Shown: positions 9,394-18,308, numbered from the stretch's first letter. The stretch is 64,000 bases of DNA from Paenibacillus polymyxa (GCF_018614975.1 NZ_JAGGNR010000012.1:310001-374000); one strand, 5' to 3'. The notes: generated by a model not told the origin, from the letters alone. A program made the numbers and translations.

Positions 9394-9410
9394 ACGCTTG
9401 GTGTAAGCGT
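9394..9410. promoter_or_regulatory. inverted repeat between importer and sensor kinase genes
   Basis: ACGCTT-GGTGT-AAGCGT is a 6+6 inverted repeat in the 180-base divergent control region. Part of it (TGTAAGCG) resembles a catabolite (cre) half-site, but the full cre pattern is not matched. It could be a regulator operator; the protein is unknown. Confidence 0.35.
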
Positions 9411-9530
9411 ATTCTTATGTGGATAACTTTACTGTGAACAGCGGATGTGCTCAATAGACAAAAGCGTTCTGTTGGGTGGACATTTTCGAATGGTGTGACA
9501 GATATCATCATAGGACGAGGTGTATGGGGA

Positions 9531-11408
9531 TTGCGATATCGATTTGGAACGCTTCAGCAAAGTCTGTTTGCCTATTACTCTGCGGTATTCATTATTTTTT
9601 CGCTCATCGTGGCGGGGCTTCTCTATGTTTTTCTCGCGAGTGACATCCGTCATCGAAGTGAAGAACAGCAGAGACAACTGGGGGTATCAATCGTCAGTAA
9701 CCTGGATCAGGAAGTGGTGAAAATGAATAACTTCTCCATGAATATTGTGTATTCCAATCTGGTCAAAGAACACTTCAGTCACTACTTGGCACCAGCGGAG
9801 GATAGCGAGCAGACAATGACGAGTGATCCGGCATTGTATAAGGATACAACCACACTGATTGATGTCATTCTCGCAATCATCAGCAGCTCCAATACAGCCA
9901 AGCAAGCCAACATCTATGATGTGAATGGCAAGATGCTGGGAGCGGGTGCATTCAATGGTCAACTGTCGGTAGACCTGACTCAGCGACCGTGGTACAAGGA
10001 AACCTGGGAGCGGAGCGGATGGCGAGTGATCCAATTGTTAGACGGGGGAGCTTTGCCCATGCCAACAGGCGAGGGTAAATCAGATCAACCTTACATTTCG
10101 CTTACCCGTGTATACAAAGATGGCAATTATGTTAGCCAGGGTGTCGTTGAGATTTTGCAGGATGCCGGAACCCTGTTCCAGCATTTGAATGATCTGCAGG
10201 CAAGTAACGAGGATCTTCGGATCTATGTAGTGGATGAACAAAATACACGGTTGTATCCACTTTCTTGGGATGCCGATGCTTCTCAAGCAGGCCATTTTGA
10301 TGATGTGGACTTGATTCAAAATCTTTCATTTCCGCCTGATACGATGCAGGAGATTACTGATCCTTTGAGTCAGTCCAAACAAATGATGACGTACATGACG
10401 TCACAGGAGACGGGATGGACCGTTATTGTCATGCAATCCAAACAGTCCCTTTTCGCGAGTCTCAACCGGATGGCTGTGATGTTTATTGGTGCCACGTTAG
10501 CTACTCTCATGCTGATTCTGGTTCTCTCGTATCTGATCTCCAAACGGGTTACTTTGCCGCTGCATCGTTTGCAGCGCATTATTCAGAAAACGGGTGAGAA
10601 TGATCTCGTATCGGGTCAGGATTCCGGTCAGTTGTTCAAGCTGGAGCATCCCGGTTCTATCCGGGAGATGGATGAGCTGAATGATACGTTTATCCGGCTG
10701 AATCAACAGCTTGTACAATCGTTTCAGGACAGGCTGGCGATGAAATCTCAGGAGACAGAAGCGAGATTACTCGCGCTGCAATCTCAGATGAACCCGCATT
10801 TTCTCTATAACAACATCACAAATATTAGCATCATGGCGGAAGAAGGCATGAATGAGCAGATTGTCGCGTTCTGCGGCAATATTGCGTCTATGCTGCGTTA
10901 TATTTCTACTCCGGGAAAGAATGGAGTTCCACTGTCTCAAGAATTGGATTATTGTGAGCGATATCTGGAGTGTATGAAGATTAGGTTTGAGGATGACATG
11001 CATTACGAGTTCCATATTCCGGCTGAGATGCAACATATTCAGGTTCCAATGTTAATGGTACAACCACTACTCGAAAATGCTATGAAATATGGACTGGGTG
11101 ATACCCCTCCATGGAAACTGAATATTACTGGAGCTATGGATGCGGTACAGCAGACCTGGCAGATCCACGTAGAAGACAACGGGCCTGGCATGGAACCCGA
11201 GGCACTTGCCAAAATCCTGCATTATATCGAACAGTCCCAGGAGTGGGAGCGTATGCCTGAGCTTGAGATTAACGGCATGGGACTCAAAAATATATGGGTC
11301 CGATTGAAATTATGGTACGGCACGGCAGCCCACATGCAGATTACGAACAAGCCTTCCGGCGGTGTCCAGATTACCATAGGTGGTTCCATTCGAAAGGAGC
11401 ATGACTGA
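9531..11408 (+). CDS. YesM-like sensor histidine kinase
   Basis: About 625 residues from TTG 9531, which has GAGGTG at 9517-9522 and leaves only a short cytoplasmic tail before the first helix. A GTG at 9447 would add 28 residues without a ribosome site. Domains: helix near residues 16-38, a large extracellular sensor (Cache-like), helix near 305-330, HAMP, His_kinase domain with QMNPHFLYN (His about 423), and an HATPase with LLENAMKYG and EDNGPGM. It overlaps the response regulator region, and faces a sugar importer. It probably senses the sugar and activates the importer. Confidence 0.9.
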   Translation: MRYRFGTLQQSLFAYYSAVFIIFSLIVAGLLYVFLASDIRHRSEEQQRQLGVSIVSNLDQEVVKMNNFSMNIVYSNLVKEHFSHYLAPAEDSEQTMTSDPALYKDTTTLIDVILAIISSSNTAKQANIYDVNGKMLGAGAFNGQLSVDLTQRPWYKETWERSGWRVIQLLDGGALPMPTGEGKSDQPYISLTRVYKDGNYVSQGVVEILQDAGTLFQHLNDLQASNEDLRIYVVDEQNTRLYPLSWDADASQAGHFDDVDLIQNLSFPPDTMQEITDPLSQSKQMMTYMTSQETGWTVIVMQSKQSLFASLNRMAVMFIGATLATLMLILVLSYLISKRVTLPLHRLQRIIQKTGENDLVSGQDSGQLFKLEHPGSIREMDELNDTFIRLNQQLVQSFQDRLAMKSQETEARLLALQSQMNPHFLYNNITNISIMAEEGMNEQIVAFCGNIASMLRYISTPGKNGVPLSQELDYCERYLECMKIRFEDDMHYEFHIPAEMQHIQVPMLMVQPLLENAMKYGLGDTPPWKLNITGAMDAVQQTWQIHVEDNGPGMEPEALAKILHYIEQSQEWERMPELEINGMGLKNIWVRLKLWYGTAAHMQITNKPSGGVQITIGGSIRKEHD

Positions 11409-11412
11409 ACCC

Positions 11413-12222
11413 ATGACAATTAAATACAGAACGATTATTGTGGAAGATGAAGCCCTGATTCGCCGGAATGTCTCGCGCAAGTTCAGAGAGCTGGGCACCC
11501 GGTTCGAGGTGATTGGTGAAGCGCGGAACGGTCAGGAAGCGATACAGCTCATTGAACATTCCGTACCTGATCTGGTTGTAACGGATATACAGATGCCGGT
11601 AATGAATGGATTGGAACTCGCCAAACATCTGTATTTTGCCTATCCGCATGTGAAGATTGTTATTCTGAGTGGTTATCATGAATTCGAATATGCACGGCAG
11701 GCGATCAGTTACAAGGTGGAGGATTATCTGCTCAAACCATTATCGGAAGAACAGCTTCGTACACTACTGGATGCGATGGAGCTGAAGCTTGGGAGCGCTG
11801 TGGATTCGCTTGCCCATGTCAGTGCCGTGCTGGACGAGCAGGTGAAGCCGGAGGATATCGCAGAGGCTGTTAAGCTGTATTTGAAGCAGAATTACATGCA
11901 TGAGGTAACACTTCAGGACATGGCGGGACAGATGCATTTTAGTGTGGACTATCTGGGAAAGTGTTTTAAGAAAGTAACGGGCGAGACTCCGCTGAAATAT
12001 ATGACAGGTCTGCGGATTAATGAAGCAAAACGCATGCTCGTTACTCATGAGAATATGGATATCAAGACCATTGGTGGAGCGGTAGGGTATAGTGATTCTC
12101 ACTATTTCAGCCGGGTCTTCAAAAACAAAACGGGCATGTACCCTAGCGAGTACCGACTGCAATTGCAGGAACGAAAAAAAGCCCTGTCCATGGATGATGA
12201 GTCCCATGTTGACTTGAGCTGA
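11413..12222 (+). CDS. AraC-type response regulator (YesN-like)
   Basis: 269 residues. The receiver domain has the acidic pair ED near the N-terminus, phosphoacceptor Asp about residue 58 in VTDIQMPVMNG, and the conserved Lys in LLKPL. The C-terminal 100 residues form an AraC DNA-binding domain (YLGKCFKKVTGETPLKYM; VGYSDSHYFSRVFKNKTGMYPSEYR). ATG 11413 is 13 bases from AAAGGAG; ATG 11401 is too close to it. It lies right after the kinase gene stop, so the pair is one operon. Confidence 0.9.
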   Translation: MTIKYRTIIVEDEALIRRNVSRKFRELGTRFEVIGEARNGQEAIQLIEHSVPDLVVTDIQMPVMNGLELAKHLYFAYPHVKIVILSGYHEFEYARQAISYKVEDYLLKPLSEEQLRTLLDAMELKLGSAVDSLAHVSAVLDEQVKPEDIAEAVKLYLKQNYMHEVTLQDMAGQMHFSVDYLGKCFKKVTGETPLKYMTGLRINEAKRMLVTHENMDIKTIGGAVGYSDSHYFSRVFKNKTGMYPSEYRLQLQERKKALSMDDESHVDLS

Positions 12223-12852
12223 TTACTGGGCCAGAGCTTCTTCGGTTATTTTGCGAATATCAAACGGGGAGCGGATACCTTCTTCGATCATGTCGGGGAG
12301 AATCTGTTCCAGGAAATACTGCACACAGTGGAGGTCGATATTTTTGATTTTGACCAAGGCATAACGGTACATAACGATAAATTCTTTCTCCGTATTGCCA
12401 CGTTGGAGCTCAGCAAAGGCTTCATATACCTGATCCATCTTGTCTGCGACTTCGAGAATCAGTCCTTCAACCGATTGGTCTTTGCCCTCACGCAGCTGTC
12501 TGCGGAAAATAGGCTGGAACTCTTCAGGAATAATTTCATTAATAAAATGTTCAACCATGCCTTCTTCCACCTTTTGCAGCATCGAACGCAGCTCCAGTGA
12601 ATAATGTTTGACGGGTGTTTTGATATCACCGATGAAGATTTCGCCATAATCATGACTGCTTGTGATCTCATATAACTTCTTCCAATCGATGGTGACTCCA
12701 TGTTGCTCCTCAATATCTGCGAGCGTTTTGGCGTATTGTACCACTTTCCAGGAATGAGCGGATACGCTGTGTTCTTCGAATTTGAATTTGCCAGGTGTAC
12801 GAATAATGCGTTCAAGATCATTCAATGATCTGAAGTACGTATGAATTCCCAT
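12223..12852 (-). CDS. HD-domain phosphohydrolase (YfbR-like)
   Basis: 209 residues from ATG 12850-12852, behind AAAGGATGA. HD-type metal residues are visible in EEHSVSAHSWKV and SSHDYGE, followed by a helical region with VADKMDQVYEAF. The pattern resembles YfbR-like nucleotidases that dephosphorylate deoxynucleoside monophosphates; substrate is inferred. It converges with the response regulator gene with no gap. An upstream in-frame ATG at 12906 has no ribosome site. Confidence 0.75.
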   Translation of the reverse strand: MGIHTYFRSLNDLERIIRTPGKFKFEEHSVSAHSWKVVQYAKTLADIEEQHGVTIDWKKLYEITSSHDYGEIFIGDIKTPVKHYSLELRSMLQKVEEGMVEHFINEIIPEEFQPIFRRQLREGKDQSVEGLILEVADKMDQVYEAFAELQRGNTEKEFIVMYRYALVKIKNIDLHCVQYFLEQILPDMIEEGIRSPFDIRKITEEALAQ

Positions 12853-13022
12853 ATAGGCGATCATCCTTTGCTGAGATATAAATGTGAGTATCCATCGACT
12901 ATACATCAGTTATGTCAACTGTGGATTAACGCAGATAGCAACGAAGGTAAAATGAAGCTATAAAAGGACGAGAGGATGAAAGGGAGACGTAGGAGAAAGT
13001 AGGCAGGTTATCGACAAACAAT

Positions 13023-13068
13023 AAAAAAACACGATGTGTGACTGAACGTGAGTTCAGCATCCATCGTG
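13023..13068 (-). terminator. terminator of the nirBDC operon
   Basis: Read leftwards, CACGATG (13068-13062) pairs with CATCGTG (13036-13030) and is followed by a run of seven T residues. An inner stem CTGAAC/GTTCAG (13042-13057) adds to it. It lies 59 bases after the nirC stop. Confidence 0.8.
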
Positions 13069-13126
13069 GCTTTAGTGTGCAGCTGTTGTCTTACTTAACG
13101 CTACATAAGTGCAGTTGAACCAATAA

Positions 13127-13909
13127 TTATGATTTTTTACGTACCGGCGAAGTATACCAATACGCCATACCAACAAACAGTACACCGCCGATGATATTAC
13201 CAAGCGTCACCGGGATCATGTTATGAAACCAGCCTGCCAGAGTAATGGTATCCGGGTGGTTTGGCAACAGCCAGGACAAGGACAGCAAAGTCATATTGGC
13301 AACACTGTGCTCATACCCACTTGCAATAAAGGCGTACAGACACCACCAGATGAGAGCAATTTTGGCGATATCCTCTTTCGTGCGAGCAGCCATCCAGATC
13401 GCCAGACAGACAAGCCAGTTACAAAGAATGCCGCGGAAGAACAACTCCGATACGGGAGCAGCCATCTTTTTGGCAGAAGCAACGAATAAAAGATGTTCGG
13501 GAGCAGCCGTTTTGAACAGGCCGCTGCCTACAATAAGCAGGCTGAGCAGGATCGCACCTAACAAGTTGCCGAGGAAGACGAGTCCCCAGTTTTTCAGTGT
13601 ATCTTTAACTGTGGTCCGGCCTGCGAGCGTGCTCATGGTGAAAAACATGTTGTTGCCTGTAAATAGTTCCGATCCGGCAAAGATGACCAGTGTAAGGGCG
13701 AGTCCGAAGGACATGCCCATCAACATGGTTTGCAGTGGTGACTGTGCCGCTAGGAGCGGGGCACCGATACTGAAGATCAGTACGATGCCAAGCCCTACAT
13801 AGGCACCCGCCATTAAGGCGGCAACCATGTAGCGTGAAAGATTTGAGTTCATCTGATCCCGTTTTTTAACCGCAGCTTCAATAATTCCCTCAACACTTGG
13901 TGTATACAT
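13127..13909 (-). CDS. nirC: formate/nitrite transporter (NirC)
   Basis: 260 residues, six hydrophobic segments, FNT family. Signature stretches are visible: GAYVGLGIVL, GSELFTGNNMFF, and the second-half FASGYEHSV-like IASGYEHSVANM. It moves nitrite (or formate) across the membrane. ATG 13909 is preceded by GGGGGA; a longer start at 13924 overlaps that site. Last gene of the nirB-nirD-nirC unit, so nitrite is the likely substrate. Confidence 0.92.
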   Translation of the reverse strand: MYTPSVEGIIEAAVKKRDQMNSNLSRYMVAALMAGAYVGLGIVLIFSIGAPLLAAQSPLQTMLMGMSFGLALTLVIFAGSELFTGNNMFFTMSTLAGRTTVKDTLKNWGLVFLGNLLGAILLSLLIVGSGLFKTAAPEHLLFVASAKKMAAPVSELFFRGILCNWLVCLAIWMAARTKEDIAKIALIWWCLYAFIASGYEHSVANMTLLSLSWLLPNHPDTITLAGWFHNMIPVTLGNIIGGVLFVGMAYWYTSPVRKKS

Positions 13910-13958
13910 CACGGTTTCCCCCATTATTTTGCATCAATCTATGAACGTTTCAATGGAG

Positions 13959-14285
13959 CTATATTTCAATCCAGACTTGGCCATTCTCTACCTTCACCGG
14001 ATACATCTGCACTTGCCCATTGTCCGGTGCTTGCACAACACCAGTAGTCAAGTCAATTTTCCAATCATACAGCGGATCGTACAGATAATGCCCGGACACG
14101 ATACCTTCTGCCAGGGGCCCACCCTTGGGGTGGGGGTTGTGATTATCAGCGGCAAAGATGGTGCCATCTGATGCCAGAAAGACAGCAAGCTGATGTTCCT
14201 TAATTTCAACTACTCTTCCGATTCGTGGCAGGAATTCTTCAACTACTCCGGCAGGGAAGTAGGTGCCTGATTGTTTTGTCGTCAT
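13959..14285 (-). CDS. nirD: nitrite reductase small subunit NirD (Rieske-like fold)
   Basis: 108 residues from ATG 14283-14285, with GAAGGAGTGG upstream. The sequence follows the Rieske fold (FLASDGTIFAADN, KGGPLAEGIVSG), yet the usual CPH and CPLH cluster ligands read NPH and DPLY, so three of four ligands are missing. Such cluster-less NirD proteins are known (for example in enterobacteria). It lies between nirB and nirC. Partner subunit of the NADH-dependent nitrite reductase. Confidence 0.9.
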   Translation of the reverse strand: MTTKQSGTYFPAGVVEEFLPRIGRVVEIKEHQLAVFLASDGTIFAADNHNPHPKGGPLAEGIVSGHYLYDPLYDWKIDLTTGVVQAPDNGQVQMYPVKVENGQVWIEI

Positions 14286-14343
14286 CTTAAACCACTCCTT
14301 CTCTATATTTAACATTCCAGCAGTATTAATCTTGTAAGCTTAC

Positions 14344-16773
14344 TTATGGACGAGCTGATACTTCGATGCCATGGAACATTTTACTCTGGCCTTCTTCATT
14401 GCGAATCGCTTTTTGCCAAGGTTCTTCAACATGCTCAAGTGCAAATTCAATCCGCTGCATCAACGCTTTACGTTCCTCAAGGTTATCCACGACAACCGAA
14501 CGAATATGCACCAGACCCATGCGTTCCACCCACTCGGACGTCCGTTCCAGATAGTTACCTGTCTCGCGGTAATATTGCATGATGGCTCCGCAAAGTTCAA
14601 TCAACTCTTCATCCGTTTTCACTTTGCATAAGGAATCAGCCAGTCTTGCTTTAATACCGCCGTTACCACCGATGAAGATTTCCCAGCCTCCGTCGTTACC
14701 TACGATACCGATATCTTTGGTACATGCCTCTGCACAGTTTCGCGGACAACCGTTGACAGCATATTTAAACTTGGCTGGCAGATCCAGACGTTCGAATTTA
14801 CGTTCAATGCGAGCGCCCATGGCCATGGAATCCTGTGTACCGAATCGGCAGAATTGGGAGCCAACACATGTTTTGACCGTACGCAGCGATTTGGCGTATG
14901 CATACCCTGAAGGCATATCCAGTTCAGCCCAGACTTTAGTCAGATCTTCTTTTTTGACACCAATCAAGTCGAGACGCTGACCCCCGGTAACTTTGACTGC
15001 TTTCACATCATATTTGACTGAAACGTCAGCGATCCGTTTGAGGTCTGCCGGTGTAGTCACCCCGCCATACATCCGAGGTACAACCGTATACGTTCCATCT
15101 TTTTGAATATTCGCGTTCATACGTTCGTTAACAAAACGGGATTCCTTCTCATCTTCGTGCGTGTCCGGTGCAATCATACCAAGGTAATAGTTGATTGCCG
15201 GACGACATTTGGAACAACCTTCTGGCTGACTCCATCCCAGTACGTTCATGACCTCTTTGGTCGTTTGTAATCCTTTTGCACGAATCTCGGCTACGATCTC
15301 ATCCCGTCCCATGGAAGTACATCCACAGATGCCCTGTTTGGCTCCAGTACTGAAGTTGTCTCCAAGTACATATTGCAGAATCTGTTCCACAACCGGTTTA
15401 CACCCACCACAAGAGCGTGTTGCACCGGTACAGGCTTTGATTTCATCTACAGTGGTAAGGCCCTGGTTTGTAATTACATCAACAATGGTTCCTTTAGTTA
15501 CACCGTTACATCCACAGACGATCTCGTCCTCGGGCATCGTTTCAACAGAGGTTGCTTTCTTATGATCGCCGCAGCCTGTACCCATCAGTGAACCATACAA
15601 TTCTTCGGTCATTTCGGTCTGTTGTTTGATCAGTTTCTGCAATTCGGCAGAATCCGTAATGTCACCGAAGAGAACGGCCCCGACCATTTTATTATCACGA
15701 AGCAGAATTTTTTTGTAAGTCCGTTTCCAGTCATCTTTGTGGGAAATGACGGTGTGCTCTGGACTATCGATGAATTCACCGGTTGAAAAGACGTCTACAC
15801 CCGAAATTTTTAATTTCGTAGATACTACAGAACCTTCATATGGAGCGGTCTCCACACCGCAGATATGTTTCGCGAGAATCATACCTTGCTCGAACAATGG
15901 GGCAACGAGGCCGTAACACACCCCGCGGTGCTCTGTACATTCCCCGACCGAATACACATTCTCAAGTGAAGTCTGCATATAGTCATCCACGACAATACCC
16001 CGGTTCACTTCCATACCGCTTTCGCGGGCTACAGCTGTATTGGGTTTAATGCCTACAGCCATGACCACAAAATCAACATTCAGAACCGTATCATCTGCAA
16101 AACGTATCCCTTCAACGCGTTCGCCGCCCAGCAGTTCGGAAGTCTGCGCACCCATCTTGAACCGGATACCCTGACGTTCCAATTCAGCTTTCAACATGGC
16201 TGAAGCTTGCGGATCAAGCTGACGCTCCATCAGATCTTCCATCAGATGCACTACGGTAACTTCCATGCCGAGTTGTACCAAACCTTTGGCAGCTTCAAGC
16301 CCCAGTAGTCCGCCCCCGATGACGGCCGCTCTTTTGTACTGTTTAGCAGCGTCGAGCATCACATTACAATCAGCGATATCGCGGAAACCGACAACACCCT
16401 CTTTGTCATGTCCCGGTACGGGGAGAATGAAGGAGTTGGAGCCTGTTGCAATGATAATTTTGTCATAAGGAACGCGGGTTCCATCTTCAGTCACAACTTC
16501 GTGTTTCTCGGCATCGATTCTTGTAACCGTTGTGCCTGTGTGCAGCGTAATGCCGTAATCTTCATACCAGTGAAGGTCGTTCAGCACGATGTCATCCAGT
16601 GTTTTGCTTCCTTCCAATACATAGGACAACATAATGCGGTTGTAGTTAGGGTAGGGCTCTGTGCCAAAAACAGTAATATCAAATCGCGATGTTAATTTCA
16701 AAATTTGTTCTACAGTACTGATTCCTGCCATTCCGTTACCTATGATAACGAGTTTCTCTTTTTTTCCGTTCAT
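14344..16773 (-). CDS. nirB: NADH-dependent nitrite reductase large subunit NirB
   Basis: 809 residues. Domains in order: FAD/NADH oxidoreductase (VIIGNGMAGIS at the start; GGGLLGLEAAKGL about 150), BFD-like 2Fe-2S region with CGCNGVTKGTI and CTGATRSCGGCKP, then the ferredoxin-like half and the 4Fe-4S/siroheme domain (CVGSQFCRFGTQD; NGCPRNCAEACTKD). It reduces nitrite to ammonium with six electrons from NADH. ATG 16773 has AAGGAGG upstream; the longer frame to 16815 lacks one. First gene of the nir operon, behind a candidate Fnr-dependent promoter. Confidence 0.95.
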   Translation of the reverse strand: MNGKKEKLVIIGNGMAGISTVEQILKLTSRFDITVFGTEPYPNYNRIMLSYVLEGSKTLDDIVLNDLHWYEDYGITLHTGTTVTRIDAEKHEVVTEDGTRVPYDKIIIATGSNSFILPVPGHDKEGVVGFRDIADCNVMLDAAKQYKRAAVIGGGLLGLEAAKGLVQLGMEVTVVHLMEDLMERQLDPQASAMLKAELERQGIRFKMGAQTSELLGGERVEGIRFADDTVLNVDFVVMAVGIKPNTAVARESGMEVNRGIVVDDYMQTSLENVYSVGECTEHRGVCYGLVAPLFEQGMILAKHICGVETAPYEGSVVSTKLKISGVDVFSTGEFIDSPEHTVISHKDDWKRTYKKILLRDNKMVGAVLFGDITDSAELQKLIKQQTEMTEELYGSLMGTGCGDHKKATSVETMPEDEIVCGCNGVTKGTIVDVITNQGLTTVDEIKACTGATRSCGGCKPVVEQILQYVLGDNFSTGAKQGICGCTSMGRDEIVAEIRAKGLQTTKEVMNVLGWSQPEGCSKCRPAINYYLGMIAPDTHEDEKESRFVNERMNANIQKDGTYTVVPRMYGGVTTPADLKRIADVSVKYDVKAVKVTGGQRLDLIGVKKEDLTKVWAELDMPSGYAYAKSLRTVKTCVGSQFCRFGTQDSMAMGARIERKFERLDLPAKFKYAVNGCPRNCAEACTKDIGIVGNDGGWEIFIGGNGGIKARLADSLCKVKTDEELIELCGAIMQYYRETGNYLERTSEWVERMGLVHIRSVVVDNLEERKALMQRIEFALEHVEEPWQKAIRNEEGQSKMFHGIEVSARP

Positions 16774-16836
16774 GTGTGTATGCCTCCTTGGATAGACGCT
16801 GTACATTACCTGCAATTTTAGTGGTTTATATTTGAA

Positions 16837-16879
16837 ATTATACGAGGTGTTGACGACAGTTTATGTGATTTAATTCACT
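16837..16879 (-). promoter_or_regulatory. Fnr-type promoter of nirBDC
   Basis: TGTGA-TTTAAT-TCACT at 16864-16879 matches the Bacillus Fnr consensus TGTGA-N6-TCACT exactly. On the minus strand a perfect TATAAT lies at 16842-16837. A start about 7 bases beyond it puts the box centre near -41.5, the class II activation position, and the -35 hexamer is poor, as expected for an activated promoter. Confidence 0.75.
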
Positions 16880-16910
16880 ATTAAAGATAGAAGAGTCATA
16901 AATATAATAG

Positions 16911-16926
16911 TGTGAGCCCCATCACA
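16911..16926 (+). promoter_or_regulatory. second Fnr/Crp-type box
   Basis: TGTGA-GCCCCA-TCACA is a perfect palindromic Fnr/Crp box. It is about 88 bases upstream of the inferred nirB start, and about 41 bases upstream of a start that would follow the plus-strand -10-like TACAAA at 16947-16952. It could therefore serve the divergent gene, or act as an auxiliary nir site. Confidence 0.6.
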
Positions 16927-16949
16927 GAAAGTGATATTTATTTTCATAC

Positions 16950-16980
16950 AAATAAGAAATGCGAACTATTGTTCTTATTT
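16950..16980 (+). other. AT-rich inverted repeat in the leader of the divergent gene
   Basis: AAATAAGAA (16950-16958) and TTCTTATTT (16972-16980) form a 9-base stem with a 13-base loop. It is followed by a T-rich stretch but is weak as a terminator. It lies just after the second Fnr box and could be an operator or a leader hairpin. Confidence 0.4.
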
Positions 16981-17048
16981 TGTTTTCGTTGTAAAATCGG
17001 AACTGGGCCGTATTGTTCCCGATTTCTTTGAAAGGACGTTTTTGCATC

Positions 17049-17756
17049 ATGATGGGAAGATCCCACCTTATTATCGGGACAGGCGTGTCGCTCTCTGTTC
17101 TGCAGTTGGCCGGTATGCCAGTGACAGCGCCGGCAGTTACGGTTGCACTGATTGGTTCGTTATTGCCTGACATTGATGAGCCAAATTCGCTGCTGGTATC
17201 CAGAGCCTTGCCTAACAGTCTGATCAGGTTGTTACAGACGATTCTGTTGCCCACAGCTGTATTTGTGTATTTCTATGTTCATGCCAAACCATGGAACCTG
17301 TTGCTTGCGATCCTCATTGCGCTCGTGTCATTCCTGCCTTCACGTTCGCTTCGCAAAGTGTTGATGTTTGCGATTGGACTCGGACTGGTCTTCTATGGTC
17401 ACGCGTTCGCACCGTGGAACTTGATTGCAGGCAGTTTGTTAATGCTCTGCACCACTCTGACTCATAGGGGACTGACACATACCCTGTACGGAACCGCAAT
17501 ATGGACGGGCTTGTTGTACAGCACGACCCAGCAGCAGGGACCGGAGATCTGGGTAGCGGGAGGCACGGCATACGCGATGCATCTGTTGGCCGATTCACTC
17601 ACCAATCGGGGGATTCGTCCGTTGCCACCGCTCAAGTGGCGCATACGGGTGAATCTGATGAGTACAGGGACCAAGCGTGGGGCCGTTGTAGAGAATGTCT
17701 GCATTGTGCTTACTCTTATTTTGGCCTGGATTGCATTCTCACCGCTATTTCTATAG
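17049..17756 (+). CDS. membrane-bound metal-dependent hydrolase (YdjM family)
   Basis: 235 residues from ATG 17049, with AAAGGA upstream. Family marks: MGRSHLIIGTG at the start, GSLLPDIDEPNS, HRGLTHTL and HLLADSLTNRGIRPLPP, whose His and Asp residues form the presumed metal site; several membrane segments. The precise reaction of this family is not established. It is divergent from nirB across a region with two Fnr boxes and ends at a strong terminator. Confidence 0.82.
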   Translation: MMGRSHLIIGTGVSLSVLQLAGMPVTAPAVTVALIGSLLPDIDEPNSLLVSRALPNSLIRLLQTILLPTAVFVYFYVHAKPWNLLLAILIALVSFLPSRSLRKVLMFAIGLGLVFYGHAFAPWNLIAGSLLMLCTTLTHRGLTHTLYGTAIWTGLLYSTTQQQGPEIWVAGGTAYAMHLLADSLTNRGIRPLPPLKWRIRVNLMSTGTKRGAVVENVCIVLTLILAWIAFSPLFL

Positions 17757-17764
17757 CCATCCAA

Positions 17765-17797
17765 AAACGCCAGCCCGTATATTGTGGGCTGGCGTTT
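17765..17797. terminator. hairpin terminator after the YdjM-like gene
   Basis: AAACGCCAGCCC (17765-17776) and GGGCTGGCGTTT (17786-17797) form a perfect 12-base stem with a 9-base loop. The T-run is short on the plus strand; a run of A residues before the stem lets it act for the minus strand too. Confidence 0.75.
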
Positions 17798-17843
17798 ACA
17801 GGTATGCATTTCATAATGAATGGATCGTAATAACCTAGCCAAT

Positions 17844-17963
17844 TCAGGATTGAGAAGGAGAATCAGTCAGGTCGTCAATATCGGAAGAACCAAATACAAA
17901 TAAAACAACAAGAATGACAATGATCAGTAGCTCAGCGAACCCATTTCCGTCAAAGTCAGACAT
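17844..17963 (-). CDS. 39-residue single-pass membrane peptide
   Basis: ATG 17963 (minus), stop 17844. The product begins MSDFDGNGFAELLIIVILVV and has a hydrophobic centre of about 16 residues and an acidic tail (SSDIDDLTDSPSQS). GAGG with 8-base spacing precedes it. The Gly/Phe start and central helix recall YjcZ-like sporulation peptides of Bacillales, but the similarity is too slight to name it. Confidence 0.55.
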   Translation of the reverse strand: MSDFDGNGFAELLIIVILVVLFVFGSSDIDDLTDSPSQS

Positions 17964-17987
17964 CACTTCAACCTCATTTCTTGGCGT

Positions 17988-18308
17988 TTAGGAATTGATT
18001 CTCTCTTGGAAAGCCCCTATAACGTCATTCAACGTCATATCGCCACCGATCTCATCGAGGAATTGCACCAGTTTGTCTTGATTCGATGGTGTAATATTTT
18101 GTAACGTTTTATACTGCCCGACCAGTTCAACGACCAGAGTAGCTTCTCGAAACAACGTGACCGCATCCACTCTTAACTTCCCGCTTACCAGTAATGCTGC
18201 AACAATAAGTTCCAGATTTCTTCTTTTAAGGTTGCCATTGAGAAGGGTGTTTGCGGCATTTGTTTTTTTGGAACCTTTATTCGATTTTCCATTCCTTCTC
18301 ACTGCCAT
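17988..18308 (-). CDS. hypothetical protein, basic N-terminus
   Basis: 106 residues from ATG 18306-18308, preceded by GGGGGA. The first 35 residues are rich in Lys, Arg, Asn and Ser; the rest looks helical (LKRRNLELIVAALLVSGK, FLDEIGGDMTLNDVIGAF). No family recognised. It lies 24 bases before the small membrane peptide on the same strand, so the two may be co-transcribed. The N-terminus suggests nucleic-acid contact, which is only a guess. Confidence 0.65.
   Translation of the reverse strand: MAVRRNGKSNKGSKKTNAANTLLNGNLKRRNLELIVAALLVSGKLRVDAVTLFREATLVVELVGQYKTLQNITPSNQDKLVQFLDEIGGDMTLNDVIGAFQERINS

Noticed and set aside
16922..17254. 110-codon minus-strand frame across the nirB/YdjM control region
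   Set aside because: It overlaps the start of the well-supported plus-strand gene and both Fnr-region elements, with no ribosome site.
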